DNA from: Candidatus Tachikawaea gelatinosa
GTDB taxonomy: Bacteria > Pseudomonadota > Gammaproteobacteria > Enterobacterales > Enterobacteriaceae
Direction of reading: 5' to 3'
Assembly: GCF_000828815.1 (NCBI RefSeq)
Contig: NZ_AP014521.1
Coordinates: 94,001-158,000 of the forward strand
DNA: 64,000 nucleotides
Shown here: one piece after another, positions 30,463 to 38,914 of the stretch
How positions within the stretch are numbered: the stretch's first letter is position 1
How the letters are laid out: every line of letters starts with the position of its first letter
Notes under the pieces: model-generated
What the model was told of the DNA's origin: nothing
Database searches by the model: none
Seen by the model: the letters and a program-made list of their open reading frames with translations, nothing else
Translations under genes and position numbers: made by a program

Positions 30463-31212
30463 TTGACTATTCTAATTATGCGTCCTGAACCTGATGCAAC
30501 AAAATTGGTGAAACTTTTAGAAAAAGCAGGTAAAAATGCATGGAGTTTTCCATTAATTAAATTTTTACCAGGGAAAGATTTACATAAGCTTCCTAAAATT
30601 ATACGTAAACTAAATGCAGGATCTTTAGTCTTTATATTATCTAAGCAAGTAATTTTTTATATTTCGTTATTTATTAAAAAAAAAATTTATTGGCCAAAAA
30701 ACATCAATTATTACGCTATTGGAAAAAATACAGCGTTAGAAATGTATAAATTCACTGGAATTCAACCAAAATATCCTAAAACACATGAAACTAGTGAAAT
30801 GCTAATTAAATTTTTTGAATTGAAATCCATTTCTAAAAAACAAGCACTTATTCTAAAAGGAAATAGAAGCAGAAGTGTACTTTCCAATTTTTTAAAAATT
30901 CGTAAAACAAATATTAGTTTCTGCCAATGTTATAAAAGAATTTTTAAGCAACATATAACTAGTTATGATATAGAAAAATGGAAAATAATAGGTATAAAAA
31001 CATTAGTTGTTACTAGTAGTGATATTTTGAAACGGTTATTTTTTTTATTTTCATCTACTAATAATAAAAAATGGCTTCTGAAATGTAATATTTTAGTAGT
31101 TAGCGAGCGCTTAGCAAAGTTAGCATTTAAAATAGGATGGAAAACAGTAAAAATTGCAAAAAATGCTAATAATAAAACTTTATTTAAAGAAATTTTATCA
31201 AATAATTTTTAA
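30463..31212 (+). CDS. hemD: Uroporphyrinogen-III synthase HemD
   Basis: Cyclises hydroxymethylbilane to uroporphyrinogen III. The sequence is poorly conserved across bacteria but aligns throughout with E. coli HemD: MRPEPDA near the start, FPLIKFLPG, YAIGKNTA, ALILKGN, CQCYKR, VVTSSDIL and a C-terminal LVVSERLAKLAFKIGW. The start is TTG at 30463 (249 residues), which aligns with E. coli MSILVTRP; the ATG at 30478 would remove the first strand. The Shine-Dalgarno region is weak, consistent with coupling to hemC. Confidence 0.88.
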   Translation: MTILIMRPEPDATKLVKLLEKAGKNAWSFPLIKFLPGKDLHKLPKIIRKLNAGSLVFILSKQVIFYISLFIKKKIYWPKNINYYAIGKNTALEMYKFTGIQPKYPKTHETSEMLIKFFELKSISKKQALILKGNRSRSVLSNFLKIRKTNISFCQCYKRIFKQHITSYDIEKWKIIGIKTLVVTSSDILKRLFFLFSSTNNKKWLLKCNILVVSERLAKLAFKIGWKTVKIAKNANNKTLFKEILSNNF

Positions 31213-31235
31213 TATAACTATCTTAATTTAATGAA

Positions 31236-31309
31236 TCGGCGAGAGAGGATTTGAACCTCCGACCCACTGGTCCCAAACCAGTTGCGCTACCAAGCTGCGC
31301 TACTCGCCG
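31236..31309 (-). tRNA. tRNA-Pro (anticodon TGG)
   Basis: 74 bases on the minus strand; CGGCGAG pairs with CTCGCCG and the anticodon loop reads TTTGGGA with anticodon TGG. Discriminator A; CCA is not encoded. Last gene of the Arg-His-Leu-Pro tRNA operon, equivalent to E. coli argX-hisR-leuT-proM. Confidence 0.95.
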
Positions 31310-31316
31310 TAAAAAA

Positions 31317-31402
31317 TGCGAAGAGAGGGAGTCGAACCCTCATGTCTTTTTTTAGACTCTAACATCTGAAACTAGTGCGTTTACCAATTTCGCCATCTTC
31401 GC
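31317..31402 (-). tRNA. tRNA-Leu (anticodon CAG)
   Basis: 86 bases, class II with a variable arm. GCGAAGA pairs with TCTTCGC; the anticodon stem CTAGT-GTTAG encloses loop TTCAGAT, anticodon CAG. Discriminator A, no encoded CCA. Seven bases separate it from tRNA-Pro. Confidence 0.93.
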
Positions 31403-31470
31403 TTATAAAAAATTATAGCATTTATTAAACAAAACAGAACTAACATGATGCTATACGAAAAGTAAAAATT

Positions 31471-31547
31471 TGGGGTGACTAATGGGATTTGAACCCACGA
31501 CCACTGGAGCCACAATCCAGTGCTCTACCAACTGAGCTATAGTCACC
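31471..31547 (-). tRNA. tRNA-His (anticodon GTG) with encoded CCA
   Basis: The histidine-specific extra G(-1) at 31547 pairs with C73 at 31474. The acceptor GTGACTA pairs with TAGTCAC and the loop TTGTGGC carries anticodon GTG. Bases 31473-31471 spell CCA on the minus strand, so the 3' CCA is encoded, unlike the other tRNAs in this window. Confidence 0.95.
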
Positions 31548-31558
31548 ATTTTTTTTAG

Positions 31559-31632
31559 TGCGCCTGACAGGATTTGAACCCGAGACCTCTGCCTTCGGAG
31601 GGCAGCGCTCTATCCAACTGAGCTACAGGCGC
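31559..31632 (-). tRNA. tRNA-Arg (anticodon CCG)
   Basis: 74 bases; GCGCCTG pairs with CAGGCGC, and loop CTCCGAA in stem CTGCC-GGCAG carries anticodon CCG. Discriminator A, no encoded CCA. First gene of the four-tRNA operon, about 25 bases after the predicted transcription start. Confidence 0.95.
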
Positions 31633-31662
31633 TTATTTATAAAAATATAAGCACTAGTCGGT

Positions 31663-31691
31663 AGTTTACGAATTTATGATCATACTGTCCA
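31663..31691 (-). promoter_or_regulatory. Sigma-70 promoter of the Arg-His-Leu-Pro tRNA operon
   Basis: Minus-strand -35 TGGACA (31686-31691), 17-base spacer and -10 TAAACT (31663-31668), followed by a GC-containing discriminator (ACCGACTAG). It lies about 30 bases before tRNA-Arg. The G/C bases stand out in very AT-rich DNA, which supports selection. A GC-rich discriminator is typical of stable-RNA promoters. Confidence 0.7.
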
Positions 31692-31914
31692 GTAATTTTG
31701 TTTATTTTTTTATATTTTTTATAGCAAAAAGTATTTTTTTTAATAGTTTTATTGTTTATTAATAACTTTTTTAAATATTTTTTTAAAAAATCAGAACAAT
31801 ATATTAATGAATAATTAAGACTATGGAATAGTATTAAAATATAATTAGTTTTGAATGAAAAAAATTTATGAATAATATTAAAATATTTATTTATAATATA
31901 ACAAATATTAGCTA

Positions 31915-33174
31915 CTAAGAACGTTTCATCATATCAAAAAATTCATTATTTGTTTTTGTCATCGCTAATTTATTAATTAAAAATTCCATTGCATCAGTTT
32001 CATTCATTGGATGCATGATTTTTCTTAAAATCCACATTTTTTGTAATTCTTCTTGATAAGTTAATAATTCTTCTTTTCTTGTTCCAGAACGATTATAATC
32101 AATAGCTGGAAAAACACGCTTTTCAGAAATTTTTCTTGACAAATGTAATTCCATATTTCCTGTTCCTTTAAATTCTTCATATATTACTTCATCCATTTTT
32201 GATCCTGTATCAATAAGTGCAGTAGCTATTATAGTTAAACTACCACCTTCTTCAACATTTCTTGCAGCACCAAAAAAACGTTTAGGTCGATGTAACGCAT
32301 TAGCATCAATCCCTCCTGTTAAAATTTTACCGGACGCAGGAACAACTGTATTATAAGCACGTGCTAATCTAGTAATAGAATCTAATAAAATAACTACATC
32401 TTTTTTATGTTCTACTAAACGTTTTGCTTTTTCAATAACCATTTCTGCTACTTGAACATGGCGAGAAGCAGGTTCATCAAAAGTAGATGCTACTACTTCC
32501 CCTTTTACTAATCGCTGCATTTCAGTTACTTCTTCTGGTCGTTCATCAATTAGTAAAACCATTAATACACAATGTGGATAATTATAAGCGATGCTTTGAG
32601 CAATATTTTGTAAAAGCATTGTTTTTCCCGCTTTTGGCGGAGCAACAATTAAACCACGTTGCCCACAACCGATAGGAGAAGCAAGATCTAATACACGAGT
32701 AGTAAGATCTTCGGTAGAACCATTTCCTCTTTCCATCCTTAATCTAGAATTTGCATGTAAGGGAGTGAGGTTTTCAAATAAAATTTTATTACGAGCATTT
32801 TCTGGTTTATCGTAGTTAACTGCATTAACTTTTAATAATGCAAAATAACGTTCTCCTTCTTTAGGAGGTCTAATTTTACCAGCAATAGTATCACCAGTAC
32901 GAAGATTAAAACGTCTAATTTGACTAGGTGATACATAAATATCATCTGGTCCAGCAAGATAAGAACTATCTGAAGAACGGAGAAAACCAAAACCATCCTG
33001 TAACATTTCTAATACACCATTACCAAAAATATCTTCCCCACCTTTTGCATGTTGTTTAAGAATAGTAAAAATAATATCTTGTTTGCGCATACGTGCTAAA
33101 TTTTCCAGTCCCATTTTTTCGCCAAGAATAATTAGCTCTGAAACCGGTTTATTCTTTAATTCCGTAAGATTCAT
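31915..33174 (-). CDS. rho: Transcription termination factor Rho
   Basis: Hexameric RNA-dependent ATPase, 419 residues, exactly the E. coli length. The N-terminal RNA-binding domain has DGFGFLR (60-66), Walker A APPKAGKT is at 178-185, Walker [16 protein letters not shown] follows and the [22 protein letters not shown]-loop region is intact. Strong conservation in a reduced genome suggests Rho does much of the termination, in line with several gene ends here lacking U-tract terminators. The 277 bases to trxA contain a hairpin (33401-33434) but no recognised rhoL leader peptide. Confidence 0.97.
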   Translation of the reverse strand: MNLTELKNKPVSELIILGEKMGLENLARMRKQDIIFTILKQHAKGGEDIFGNGVLEMLQDGFGFLRSSDSSYLAGPDDIYVSPSQIRRFNLRTGDTIAGKIRPPKEGERYFALLKVNAVNYDKPENARNKILFENLTPLHANSRLRMERGNGSTEDLTTRVLDLASPIGCGQRGLIVAPPKAGKTMLLQNIAQSIAYNYPHCVLMVLLIDERPEEVTEMQRLVKGEVVASTFDEPASRHVQVAEMVIEKAKRLVEHKKDVVILLDSITRLARAYNTVVPASGKILTGGIDANALHRPKRFFGAARNVEEGGSLTIIATALIDTGSKMDEVIYEEFKGTGNMELHLSRKISEKRVFPAIDYNRSGTRKEELLTYQEELQKMWILRKIMHPMNETDAMEFLINKLAMTKTNNEFFDMMKRS

Positions 33175-33400
33175 AATAATAGATTCTTAAACTTTTGGAT
33201 AATTTTAAACTTAATGAATATGACAAAATAAATTTTATTGCATATTTTTATGTGTATATATTATAAAAAATCAATTAATGATTTTTTAACTTTAGTATTA
33301 ATTGGGTATATTTTTTAGTTTTAAAAAAAAATGTAATTATAATTATATTTTTTTAAGTAAGATTTTTTATTTATTATAAGTAATATACTTGTAATTTTTT

Positions 33401-33434
33401 AACGTTCAGCGGTAGATGTTTTTCCGCTGACGTT
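33401..33434. terminator. GC-rich hairpin between trxA and rho
   Basis: AACGTTCAGCGG (33401-33412) and CCGCTGACGTT (33424-33434) pair over 11 positions with one bulged T. It lies 17 bases past the trxA stop. The T-run follows the stem on the plus strand, not on the strand of trxA and rho, where the stem is followed by A-rich sequence. So it is classical only for plus-strand, antisense transcripts; for trxA it may be a processing or stabilising stem. Confidence 0.55.
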
Positions 33435-33451
33435 TTTTTGCATAAAAGGTA

Positions 33452-33784
33452 TTAATCTAAGTTAGGACTTAAAAAACTTTTTAATTGACTTTTAGATAAC
33501 AAACCAACTTTAGTACTAATTACTTGACCGTTTTTAAATAAAATTAAAGTTGGGATACCTTTAATATCATATTTTGGTGAAGTTTTAGGATTCTTGTCAA
33601 CATTTAGTTTAGCAACAACTAGTTTTTCTGCGTATTCTTCTGCTATTTCTTCAAGAATAGGCGCAATCATTTTACATGGTCCGCACCATTCAGCCCAAAA
33701 ATCTACTAAAATTAAACCTTGTGCTTTTAAAACTTTTTCTTCAAAGTTTTTATCGTTTACATGTATTATTTTGTTCTGACACAT
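33452..33784 (-). CDS. trxA: Thioredoxin 1
   Basis: General disulfide reductase of 110 residues (E. coli 109). The WCGPC active site has cysteines C34 and C37, the cis-proline is in GIPTL, and ILVDFWAEW is conserved. The ATG at 33784 has a TTGGAG Shine-Dalgarno sequence; an in-frame TTG four codons upstream overlaps that site and is rejected. The order trxA then rho on one strand is as in E. coli, with rhoL unrecognised. It would recharge peroxiredoxins and ribonucleotide reductase. Confidence 0.96.
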   Translation of the reverse strand: MCQNKIIHVNDKNFEEKVLKAQGLILVDFWAEWCGPCKMIAPILEEIAEEYAEKLVVAKLNVDKNPKTSPKYDIKGIPTLILFKNGQVISTKVGLLSKSQLKSFLSPNLD

Positions 33785-34109
33785 ATTATACTCCAAGAAA
33801 TTAATTTCTAGTAAATAATTTTATAGATATTTTTTTTTAATGATAAAATTTTTGTTTTAACGTATAAGTTTTTATATATAACAATATAATATAAATTTTT
33901 ATTTTATTGTACTGCCATTATATATAAAAATTATAGATAAATTTTGTCAAAAATTTCATTCGTATAAAACATTAAAAGTGAAAAATATTATGAAAACGTT
34001 TAATTTTTTAATTTTGTTTTTTTAATTTTACTAACATCTTCGTACTATCTAATATATATTATTTATAAAAATCAATACTTTTAAAAAATTTTATTTATAA
34101 AGGTAATTT
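33785..34109. other. Divergent intergenic region trxA/tmaR
   Basis: These 325 bases carry no gene I can support. The trxA side has a perfect minus-strand -35 TTGACA (33945-33950). An ATG-to-stop stretch of 11 codons at 33990-34025 on the plus strand has no supporting features. The tmaR side has an AAAGG Shine-Dalgarno region before 34110 but no clear promoter. Confidence 0.5.
33921..33950 (-). promoter_or_regulatory. Probable trxA promoter
   Basis: Minus-strand TTGACA at 33945-33950 is a consensus -35. An 18-base spacer leads to TATATA at 33921-33926 as a moderate -10. This gives a leader of about 130 bases before the trxA start. The -10 choice is uncertain because the region is nearly all A/T. 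Confidence 0.45.
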
Positions 34110-34421
34110 ATGGAAACTTCTAAAAAATCATTTTTTCATGTCTTAGAATTTGTTCATATTTTTCGTCGCAAAAATAAATTACAACGAGAAATTGATGATA
34201 ATGAAAAAAAAATTCGTGACAACCAAAAACGTGTTCTTTTATTGAAGAATTTAAGCGAATATATTAAAACTAATATGAAAATTGAAACTATTCAAAAAAT
34301 TATTAAAACAATGCAAATTGATTATGAAGATCGTGTAGATGAATATATTATTAAAAACGCTGATCTTTCTAAAGAAAGACGAGAATTATCAGAAAAATTA
34401 AAAGATATGGATAAAAATTAG
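34110..34421 (+). CDS. tmaR: TmaR (YeeX), DUF496 coiled-coil pole-localising protein
   Basis: 103-residue, highly charged helical protein with coiled-coil character through much of its length. It is nearly collinear with E. coli YeeX/Tma[32 protein letters not shown] and [22 protein letters not shown]. In E. coli TmaR forms polar clusters that hold enzyme I of the sugar phosphotransferase system, and this depends on phosphorylation of Y72; Y72 is present here in DYED. It stands alone, with gene-poor DNA on both sides, away from its E. coli neighbours, so no operon context helps. Family identity is firm; the role in this organism is inferred. Confidence 0.9.
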   Translation: METSKKSFFHVLEFVHIFRRKNKLQREIDDNEKKIRDNQKRVLLLKNLSEYIKTNMKIETIQKIIKTMQIDYEDRVDEYIIKNADLSKERRELSEKLKDMDKN

Positions 34422-34753
34422 CAATTTTTATTGATAAATTAAATTATCTTTGTTTTTATTTAAAATTTACATAAAATAATTGGTAATTACTTAGATGTTA
34501 CTTTGCAATTTAACTAATTAAAAAAATAAAAACTGAAAAAAATTTTTCTAATTATATCCCTTTTTTAATATTATATAAAAAAATATTTATAAGATATTTT
34601 ATCATATTTTGTTATATTTTTATAAGGATACACTATTTTAGTAATAATTCGTATCTCAAAATGTGAGTAATAATTAAAGTGTTTGTTGATTTTTTTATAT
34701 GTTTTTAATAATGAGTAAATTTAGCTGATAAGTGTATTAAACATAATAAGCTT

Positions 34754-34784
34754 TATTTGATATAATTAGCAATTATATCAAATA
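34754..34784. repeat. Perfect 14-base inverted repeat with 3-base loop
   Basis: Arms 34754-34767 (TATTTGATATAATT) and 34771-34784 (AATTATATCAAATA) are exact reverse complements around AGC. The length and tight loop exceed what I see elsewhere in intergenic DNA here. No T-run follows, so it is not an obvious terminator. Confidence 0.7.
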
Positions 34785-35058
34785 TTTACATAAATCTATT
34801 CTTAATAAAATAGACATTTGTTTGTACTTTTTTTTCAAAAAAATTTGCACTAGTGAAATTAAGTTTTATTTAATAATTATTTTGAGTATATTTAAAATTA
34901 TTTTAATAACCTGTTATTACTTCATCTAAGATAAATAGTATTTTGTATAATTTACTGTATATTTTTATAATACACATAAATGTTTTAAAAAAAAAGCACA
35001 TATTTTAAAATTAATTTAATTATTATTAATATAATTTATACAAAAAATTCATAAAAAT

Positions 35059-35120
35059 ATAAAGTTATCAAACTTTATAAATACAAACTAAATTTGTATT
35101 TGCTTTTTTAAAAAAAGCAA
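35059..35120. repeat. Three back-to-back hairpins
   Basis: 35059-35078 (ATAAAGTT-ATCA-AACTTTAT), 35079-35101 (AAATACAAA-CTAAA-TTTGTATTT) and 35100-35120 (TTGCTTTTTT-A-AAAAAAGCAA) are each perfect and adjoin without gaps. The order could give a structured RNA or a decayed terminator array. The third has T and A runs inside its arms rather than after them. Confidence 0.6.
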
Positions 35121-35165
35121 GATTAGAATTAATTTTTGCCATAATTTTTATATTACTGACTAGAA

Positions 35166-35187
35166 AACTATTTATATATAAATAGTT
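35166..35187. repeat. 22-base perfect palindrome
   Basis: AACTATTTATA followed by TATAAATAGTT reads the same on both strands. It could bind a dimeric protein or be chance in very A/T-rich DNA. No gene lies within 200 bases. Confidence 0.55.
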
Positions 35188-35411
35188 GAATTTTTCAAAA
35201 CATATAATTCTATACTTTAATAAATTAATTTATTACAAATTTATTTTTTACAATATAAAGATTTCATATAAATAAGTATTTTACTTAGCAAGTATAAAAA
35301 TAATTTTTTCATAAAATTGGTAAATTTTATCTCTATGATGTTCAAAAAAACAAATTATCTTGTAAATTTTTTATTAAAAATTTTAATAAAATTGTTAATG
35401 GAATTTAAAAA

Positions 35412-35762
35412 ATGAATACTAATCTTTCCCCCCATAAATTAAATTGTACTGATAATGCAATTAATAAACTAAAAAGCTTAATGTATAGTAAAAAAAATAT
35501 GAAAAAAAAACTACGTATTGCCATTACTGGAGGTGGATGTAATGGTTTTCAATATAATTTTATTTTTGATGAAAAAATAAACGAGGACGATATAGTTCTT
35601 AAAATTTCAGAAGTATTCATAGTTATTGATTATATTAGTTTTCAATATCTAGATGGAGGCTCCTTAGATTATATTGAAAATTTTTCAGGATCACGATTTA
35701 CTATTACTAATCCAAAAGCAAAAACTACTTGTAGTTGTGGTTATTCTTTTAGTCTAGAATAG
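35412..35762 (+). CDS. erpA: Iron-sulfur cluster insertion protein ErpA
   Basis: A-type Fe-S carrier of 116 residues (E. coli 114) that passes clusters to targets such as the isoprenoid enzymes IspG and IspH. The three ligand cysteines are C43 in [10 protein letters not shown] and C107/C109 in [20 protein letters not shown] precedes the last pair. dxr and uppS in the window indicate the isoprenoid route that needs it. It converges with mtnN and the two coding ends overlap by 22 bases. In E. coli erpA is also close to mtnN. Confidence 0.93.
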   Translation: MNTNLSPHKLNCTDNAINKLKSLMYSKKNMKKKLRIAITGGGCNGFQYNFIFDEKINEDDIVLKISEVFIVIDYISFQYLDGGSLDYIENFSGSRFTITNPKAKTTCSCGYSFSLE

Positions 35763-36469
35763 ACTGACTGATTTTTTTCTATATCTTTTAATAATTTATA
35801 TATTACAGAAGATACATTTTTAATTCCAATATACATATCGTCTTCAAAAGATGTTAAATTATTTTTGATGGCAATATCAGATATTGATCGAATAACTAAA
35901 AACGGAACAGAAAAATGGTAACAAACATGAGCAACAGTACTTGATTCCATATCAACAGAAATAGCTTCTGGAAAATTTTTTAAAATTTTTGATACCATAT
36001 CTTCATTGTAAATAAATTGATCCCCACTTGTCATTAATCCCTCTTGAAATTTTATTTGATACTTTTTCATAAAATTTTTTACTAAAAATAATATGTTTTT
36101 ATTTATTAAAAATAAATGGGGATTATCTGGAATTTGTCCTAAAAAATATCCAAGTTTTACTAAGTTAACATCGTGGTATAATACTTTATTTGCAATAATA
36201 ATATCTCCTTTTTTAGTTAAACTTTGAAGACTACCAGATATACCAAAATTAATTACCAAATCAGGTTTAAAGAAACTTAACAAAATAGTTGCGCCTATCG
36301 CAGATGATGTTTTTCCAATACCTGATTGGACTATAACAATTTTTAAAGTTTTTAAAAAAGTGCCTTTATAAATAACACATTTTCCTATTAAAATTTTTTT
36401 TCTATCAAAAATTGTTTTTTTAATAATAGCAATTTCATTTGCCATTGCTCCAATCAAACCAATAATCAT
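35741..36469 (-). CDS. mtnN: 5'-methylthioadenosine/S-adenosylhomocysteine nucleosidase
   Basis: Hydrolyses methylthioadenosine, S-adenosylhomocysteine and 5'-deoxyadenosine, clearing inhibitors of SAM enzymes. 242 residues against 232 in E. coli; the extra C-terminal residues are those encoded in the overlap with erpA. Catalytic residues E12 (AMANE), E175 (VDMESS) and D198 (SISDIA) align with E. coli E12, E174 and D197. Sole gene between erpA and dapD; btuF, dgt and degP of the E. coli order are gone. Confidence 0.93.
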   Translation of the reverse strand: MIIGLIGAMANEIAIIKKTIFDRKKILIGKCVIYKGTFLKTLKIVIVQSGIGKTSSAIGATILLSFFKPDLVINFGISGSLQSLTKKGDIIIANKVLYHDVNLVKLGYFLGQIPDNPHLFLINKNILFLVKNFMKKYQIKFQEGLMTSGDQFIYNEDMVSKILKNFPEAISVDMESSTVAHVCYHFSVPFLVIRSISDIAIKNNLTSFEDDMYIGIKNVSSVIYKLLKDIEKNQSVYSRLKE

Positions 36470-36838
36470 ATGTTATAATAGATAAAAATATTAAAATAGT
36501 GATATTTGTAATTTTGTAAAAAATTATATCATTTTTTAATTAAAATAAAAATTATATTGTAAATAAAATTTATTAAAAAGATAGAAGTTGAGAGTACTTC
36601 TGTTAAGAATTTACGTATTAAGTTTTTTTAATTTTTTTTTTGGTAAAGCTCCAAGTATAACAAATATTAAAAATAAAACGTTAATACGAATGCTCTAAAA
36701 TAAATGTTTTAAAGTGCTCAAAATAACATAAAAACATCAAAAATTTAATATGTTCTATATAAATAAAAAAGGCGGATTACTTTCCCGCCTATTAAAAAAT
36801 ATGTTACAAGTGTTGTTATTAATTTATTATGATAATTT
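36470..36838. other. Intergenic region mtnN-dapD
   Basis: 369 bases without a gene, where E. coli has dgt, degP and others. The clear feature is the dapD terminator at 36765-36790. A six-base repeat (AGAAGT...ACTTCT) lies near 36585-36603 upstream of mtnN. I see no recognisable fragment of degP or dgt. Confidence 0.55.
36765..36790 (-). terminator. Intrinsic terminator of dapD
   Basis: In the minus-strand RNA, AGGCGG (36785-36790) pairs with CCGCCT (36770-36775) around a nine-base loop and is followed by a run of T from 36770 down to 36765. The GC stem stands out in the A/T-rich gap, about 50 bases past the dapD stop. Confidence 0.85.
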
Positions 36839-37663
36839 TTAATTAACATTACGTAGAATTTCATTAATATTGACTTTATTTCGTGTTTTATCATCTACTT
36901 TTTTTACAATTACAGCACAATAAAGGTTATATAAACCATTTTTAGACGGTAAAGTTCCTGGGACTACAACAGATTTAGCTGGCACTTTACCATAATAAAT
37001 TTTTTCTGTTTCACGATCATAAATTTTTGTACTTTGTCCTATATAAACTCCCATAGAAATAACTGCACCCTCTTCTACTATGACTCCTTCAACAATTTCT
37101 GATCGAGCACCAATAAAACAGTTATCTTCGATGATCGTTGGATTAGTTTGTAGAGGTTCTAATACGCCTCCTATTCCAACACCTCCTGAAATATGAACGT
37201 TTTTTCCAATTTGAGCACAAGAACCAATAGTCACCCATGTATCTATCATTGTATTTTCATCAACATATGCTCCAATATTAACATAAGATGGCATTAATAT
37301 TGAGTTTTTTCCAATAAAAGATCCATATCTTGCTATAGCAGAAGGTACTATACGTAACTGTTCTTTTCTGAATTTTTTTTCATCATAATAAGTAAATTTA
37401 TTTGGAATTTTATCATAAAATCTTGTAAAAACACCTTCTACTACTTTTTCTTTATGAATCTTAAAAAATAATAATATAGCTTTTTTGATCCATTGATTAG
37501 TAATCCAACTTCCATTAACTTTTTCCGATACGCGAATCTCCCCCTGATTTAATAAATAGATTATTTTATTAATTATTTCACAAGTAATTTTATCTATTTT
37601 ATATAATTTATTATGAATGCTTTGATCAAAAGCTATATCGATTGTTTTTTGCATTTCTTTCAT
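36839..37663 (-). CDS. dapD: Tetrahydrodipicolinate N-succinyltransferase DapD
   Basis: Trimeric left-handed beta-helix acyltransferase in the succinylase branch of lysine/diaminopimelate synthesis, 274 residues (E. coli 274). Hexapeptide turns run from about residue 115 ([27 protein letters not shown]) to about 210, with [13 protein letters not shown] in the active-site region and a PSKNG segment near the C-terminus. With dapF it shows that the lysine pathway is retained. The next gene upstream, map, is on the same strand; glnD of E. coli is missing between them. Confidence 0.95.
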   Translation of the reverse strand: MKEMQKTIDIAFDQSIHNKLYKIDKITCEIINKIIYLLNQGEIRVSEKVNGSWITNQWIKKAILLFFKIHKEKVVEGVFTRFYDKIPNKFTYYDEKKFRKEQLRIVPSAIARYGSFIGKNSILMPSYVNIGAYVDENTMIDTWVTIGSCAQIGKNVHISGGVGIGGVLEPLQTNPTIIEDNCFIGARSEIVEGVIVEEGAVISMGVYIGQSTKIYDRETEKIYYGKVPAKSVVVPGTLPSKNGLYNLYCAVIVKKVDDKTRNKVNINEILRNVN

Positions 37664-37871
37664 ATTTTTTCCGAATGATTATTTTATCGTTATTAAGAGT
37701 TTTCTTTGAAGAAAAATTGAATTGTATTGTAAATACAAAAAATTAAAATTGACTATTTATATATTCTCAATGTTAGTCGTTATTAATAATTTTAATATTT
37801 TTTATTAAAAATTTATTAACATAAATTAATGCTTTTATTGAATATATGTATAAATTTTCATAAAAATAATT

Positions 37872-38660
37872 TTAATTAATTAGTTGTGAATTAATTTTTT
37901 CTTCTTTACGTAAAGTAAGAATTTCACAACCTGTTTTTGTTACTAAAACAGTATGCTCATACTGTGCAGATAAACTACGATCTTTTGTTTTTACAGTCCA
38001 TTTATCTTTCATAATACGAGTTAAATGATTACCAGCATTAATCATAGGTTCAACAGTAAAAACCATGCCAGGCTTTAAAATAATTCCCTTTTTTTGTGAA
38101 AAGTAATGTAAAATTTGTGGATCTTCATGAAAATTTTTTCCAATGCCATGTCCACAATAATTTCTTACTACTGAAAAATTATTTTTTTCAACATAATTTT
38201 GTATGGTTTTTCCTATGATACTAGTACAAATACCAGGTTTGATTTTTTTTAGTGCAAGATACAATGCTTCTTGTGTTATTTTACATAAACGTTCACCTAA
38301 AATTGTAGGTTTTCCTACAAAATACATTTTTGAAGTATCGCTGTACCATTTATTTTTTATAATTGCTACATCAATATTAACAATATCACCGTTTTTTAAC
38401 AATTTCTTATTATTAGGAATACCATGACAAACTACATCATTAACAGAGATACACGTTGATTTTGGAAATCCTAAATATCCTAAGCATGCAGAAATAGCAT
38501 TTTTTTTATATAAAATATAATTAGAACAAATAGTATCTAATTTTTCCGTTGAAATTCCAGGTTTAATATATTTTTCAATCATTTCTAAAACATCAGCAGC
38601 AATAGTACTTGCTATACGTATTTTTTTTATTTCTGCTTCATTTTTAATAAATATTGGCAT
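37872..38660 (-). CDS. map: Methionine aminopeptidase, type I
   Basis: Removes the N-terminal methionine from new proteins, 262 residues (E. coli 264). Metal ligands D97, D108, H171, E204 and E235 and the substrate-binding H79 occupy E. coli positions. Divergent from rpsB with 254 bases between, the E. coli arrangement. A complete core enzyme with no anomalies. Confidence 0.96.
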   Translation of the reverse strand: MPIFIKNEAEIKKIRIASTIAADVLEMIEKYIKPGISTEKLDTICSNYILYKKNAISACLGYLGFPKSTCISVNDVVCHGIPNNKKLLKNGDIVNIDVAIIKNKWYSDTSKMYFVGKPTILGERLCKITQEALYLALKKIKPGICTSIIGKTIQNYVEKNNFSVVRNYCGHGIGKNFHEDPQILHYFSQKKGIILKPGMVFTVEPMINAGNHLTRIMKDKWTVKTKDRSLSAQYEHTVLVTKTGCEILTLRKEEKINSQLIN

Positions 38661-38914
38661 ATATAATTCATCTATTAAATTTTAAAAAGTTAATTTTAAA
38701 AGTTTATTCTAAATATTTTGAATATTTTAAATTTTTTAAAGTAAATCAGTAATTTATAAGTACAAATAAAATATTTATAATTTTTAGAACTATTAGCTTA
38801 TAAAAAAACTTTATGGTATAAATATTATTGTAAATTATTTAAAAAATATTTCATCTTTAATAATACATTTTTATAAGCAAAAAAATTATTTATAATTTAA
38901 TAAGAGAGATTATT

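Larger units (their letters stand above)
34422..35411. other. 990-base gene-free region rich in inverted repeats
   Basis: The longest non-coding stretch in the window. No open frame, RNA gene or recognisable pseudogene was found. It contains a 14-base perfect hairpin (34754-34784), three adjoining hairpins (35059-35120) and a 22-base palindrome (35166-35187). Two 9-mers differ by one base from the DnaA-box consensus TTATNCACA (TAATACACA at 34968, TTATACAAA at 35036), which may be chance in A/T-rich DNA. It separates a mainly minus-strand segment from a mainly plus-strand segment. Confidence 0.6.

Noticed and set aside
33990-34025. Eleven-codon leader peptide upstream of tmaR
   Set aside because: No Shine-Dalgarno sequence, conserved composition or attenuator follows; short frames are expected by chance.
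36585-36700. Remnant of degP or dgt between mtnN and dapD
   Set aside because: Reading both strands gave no recognisable motif of either protein; only low-complexity sequence is left.
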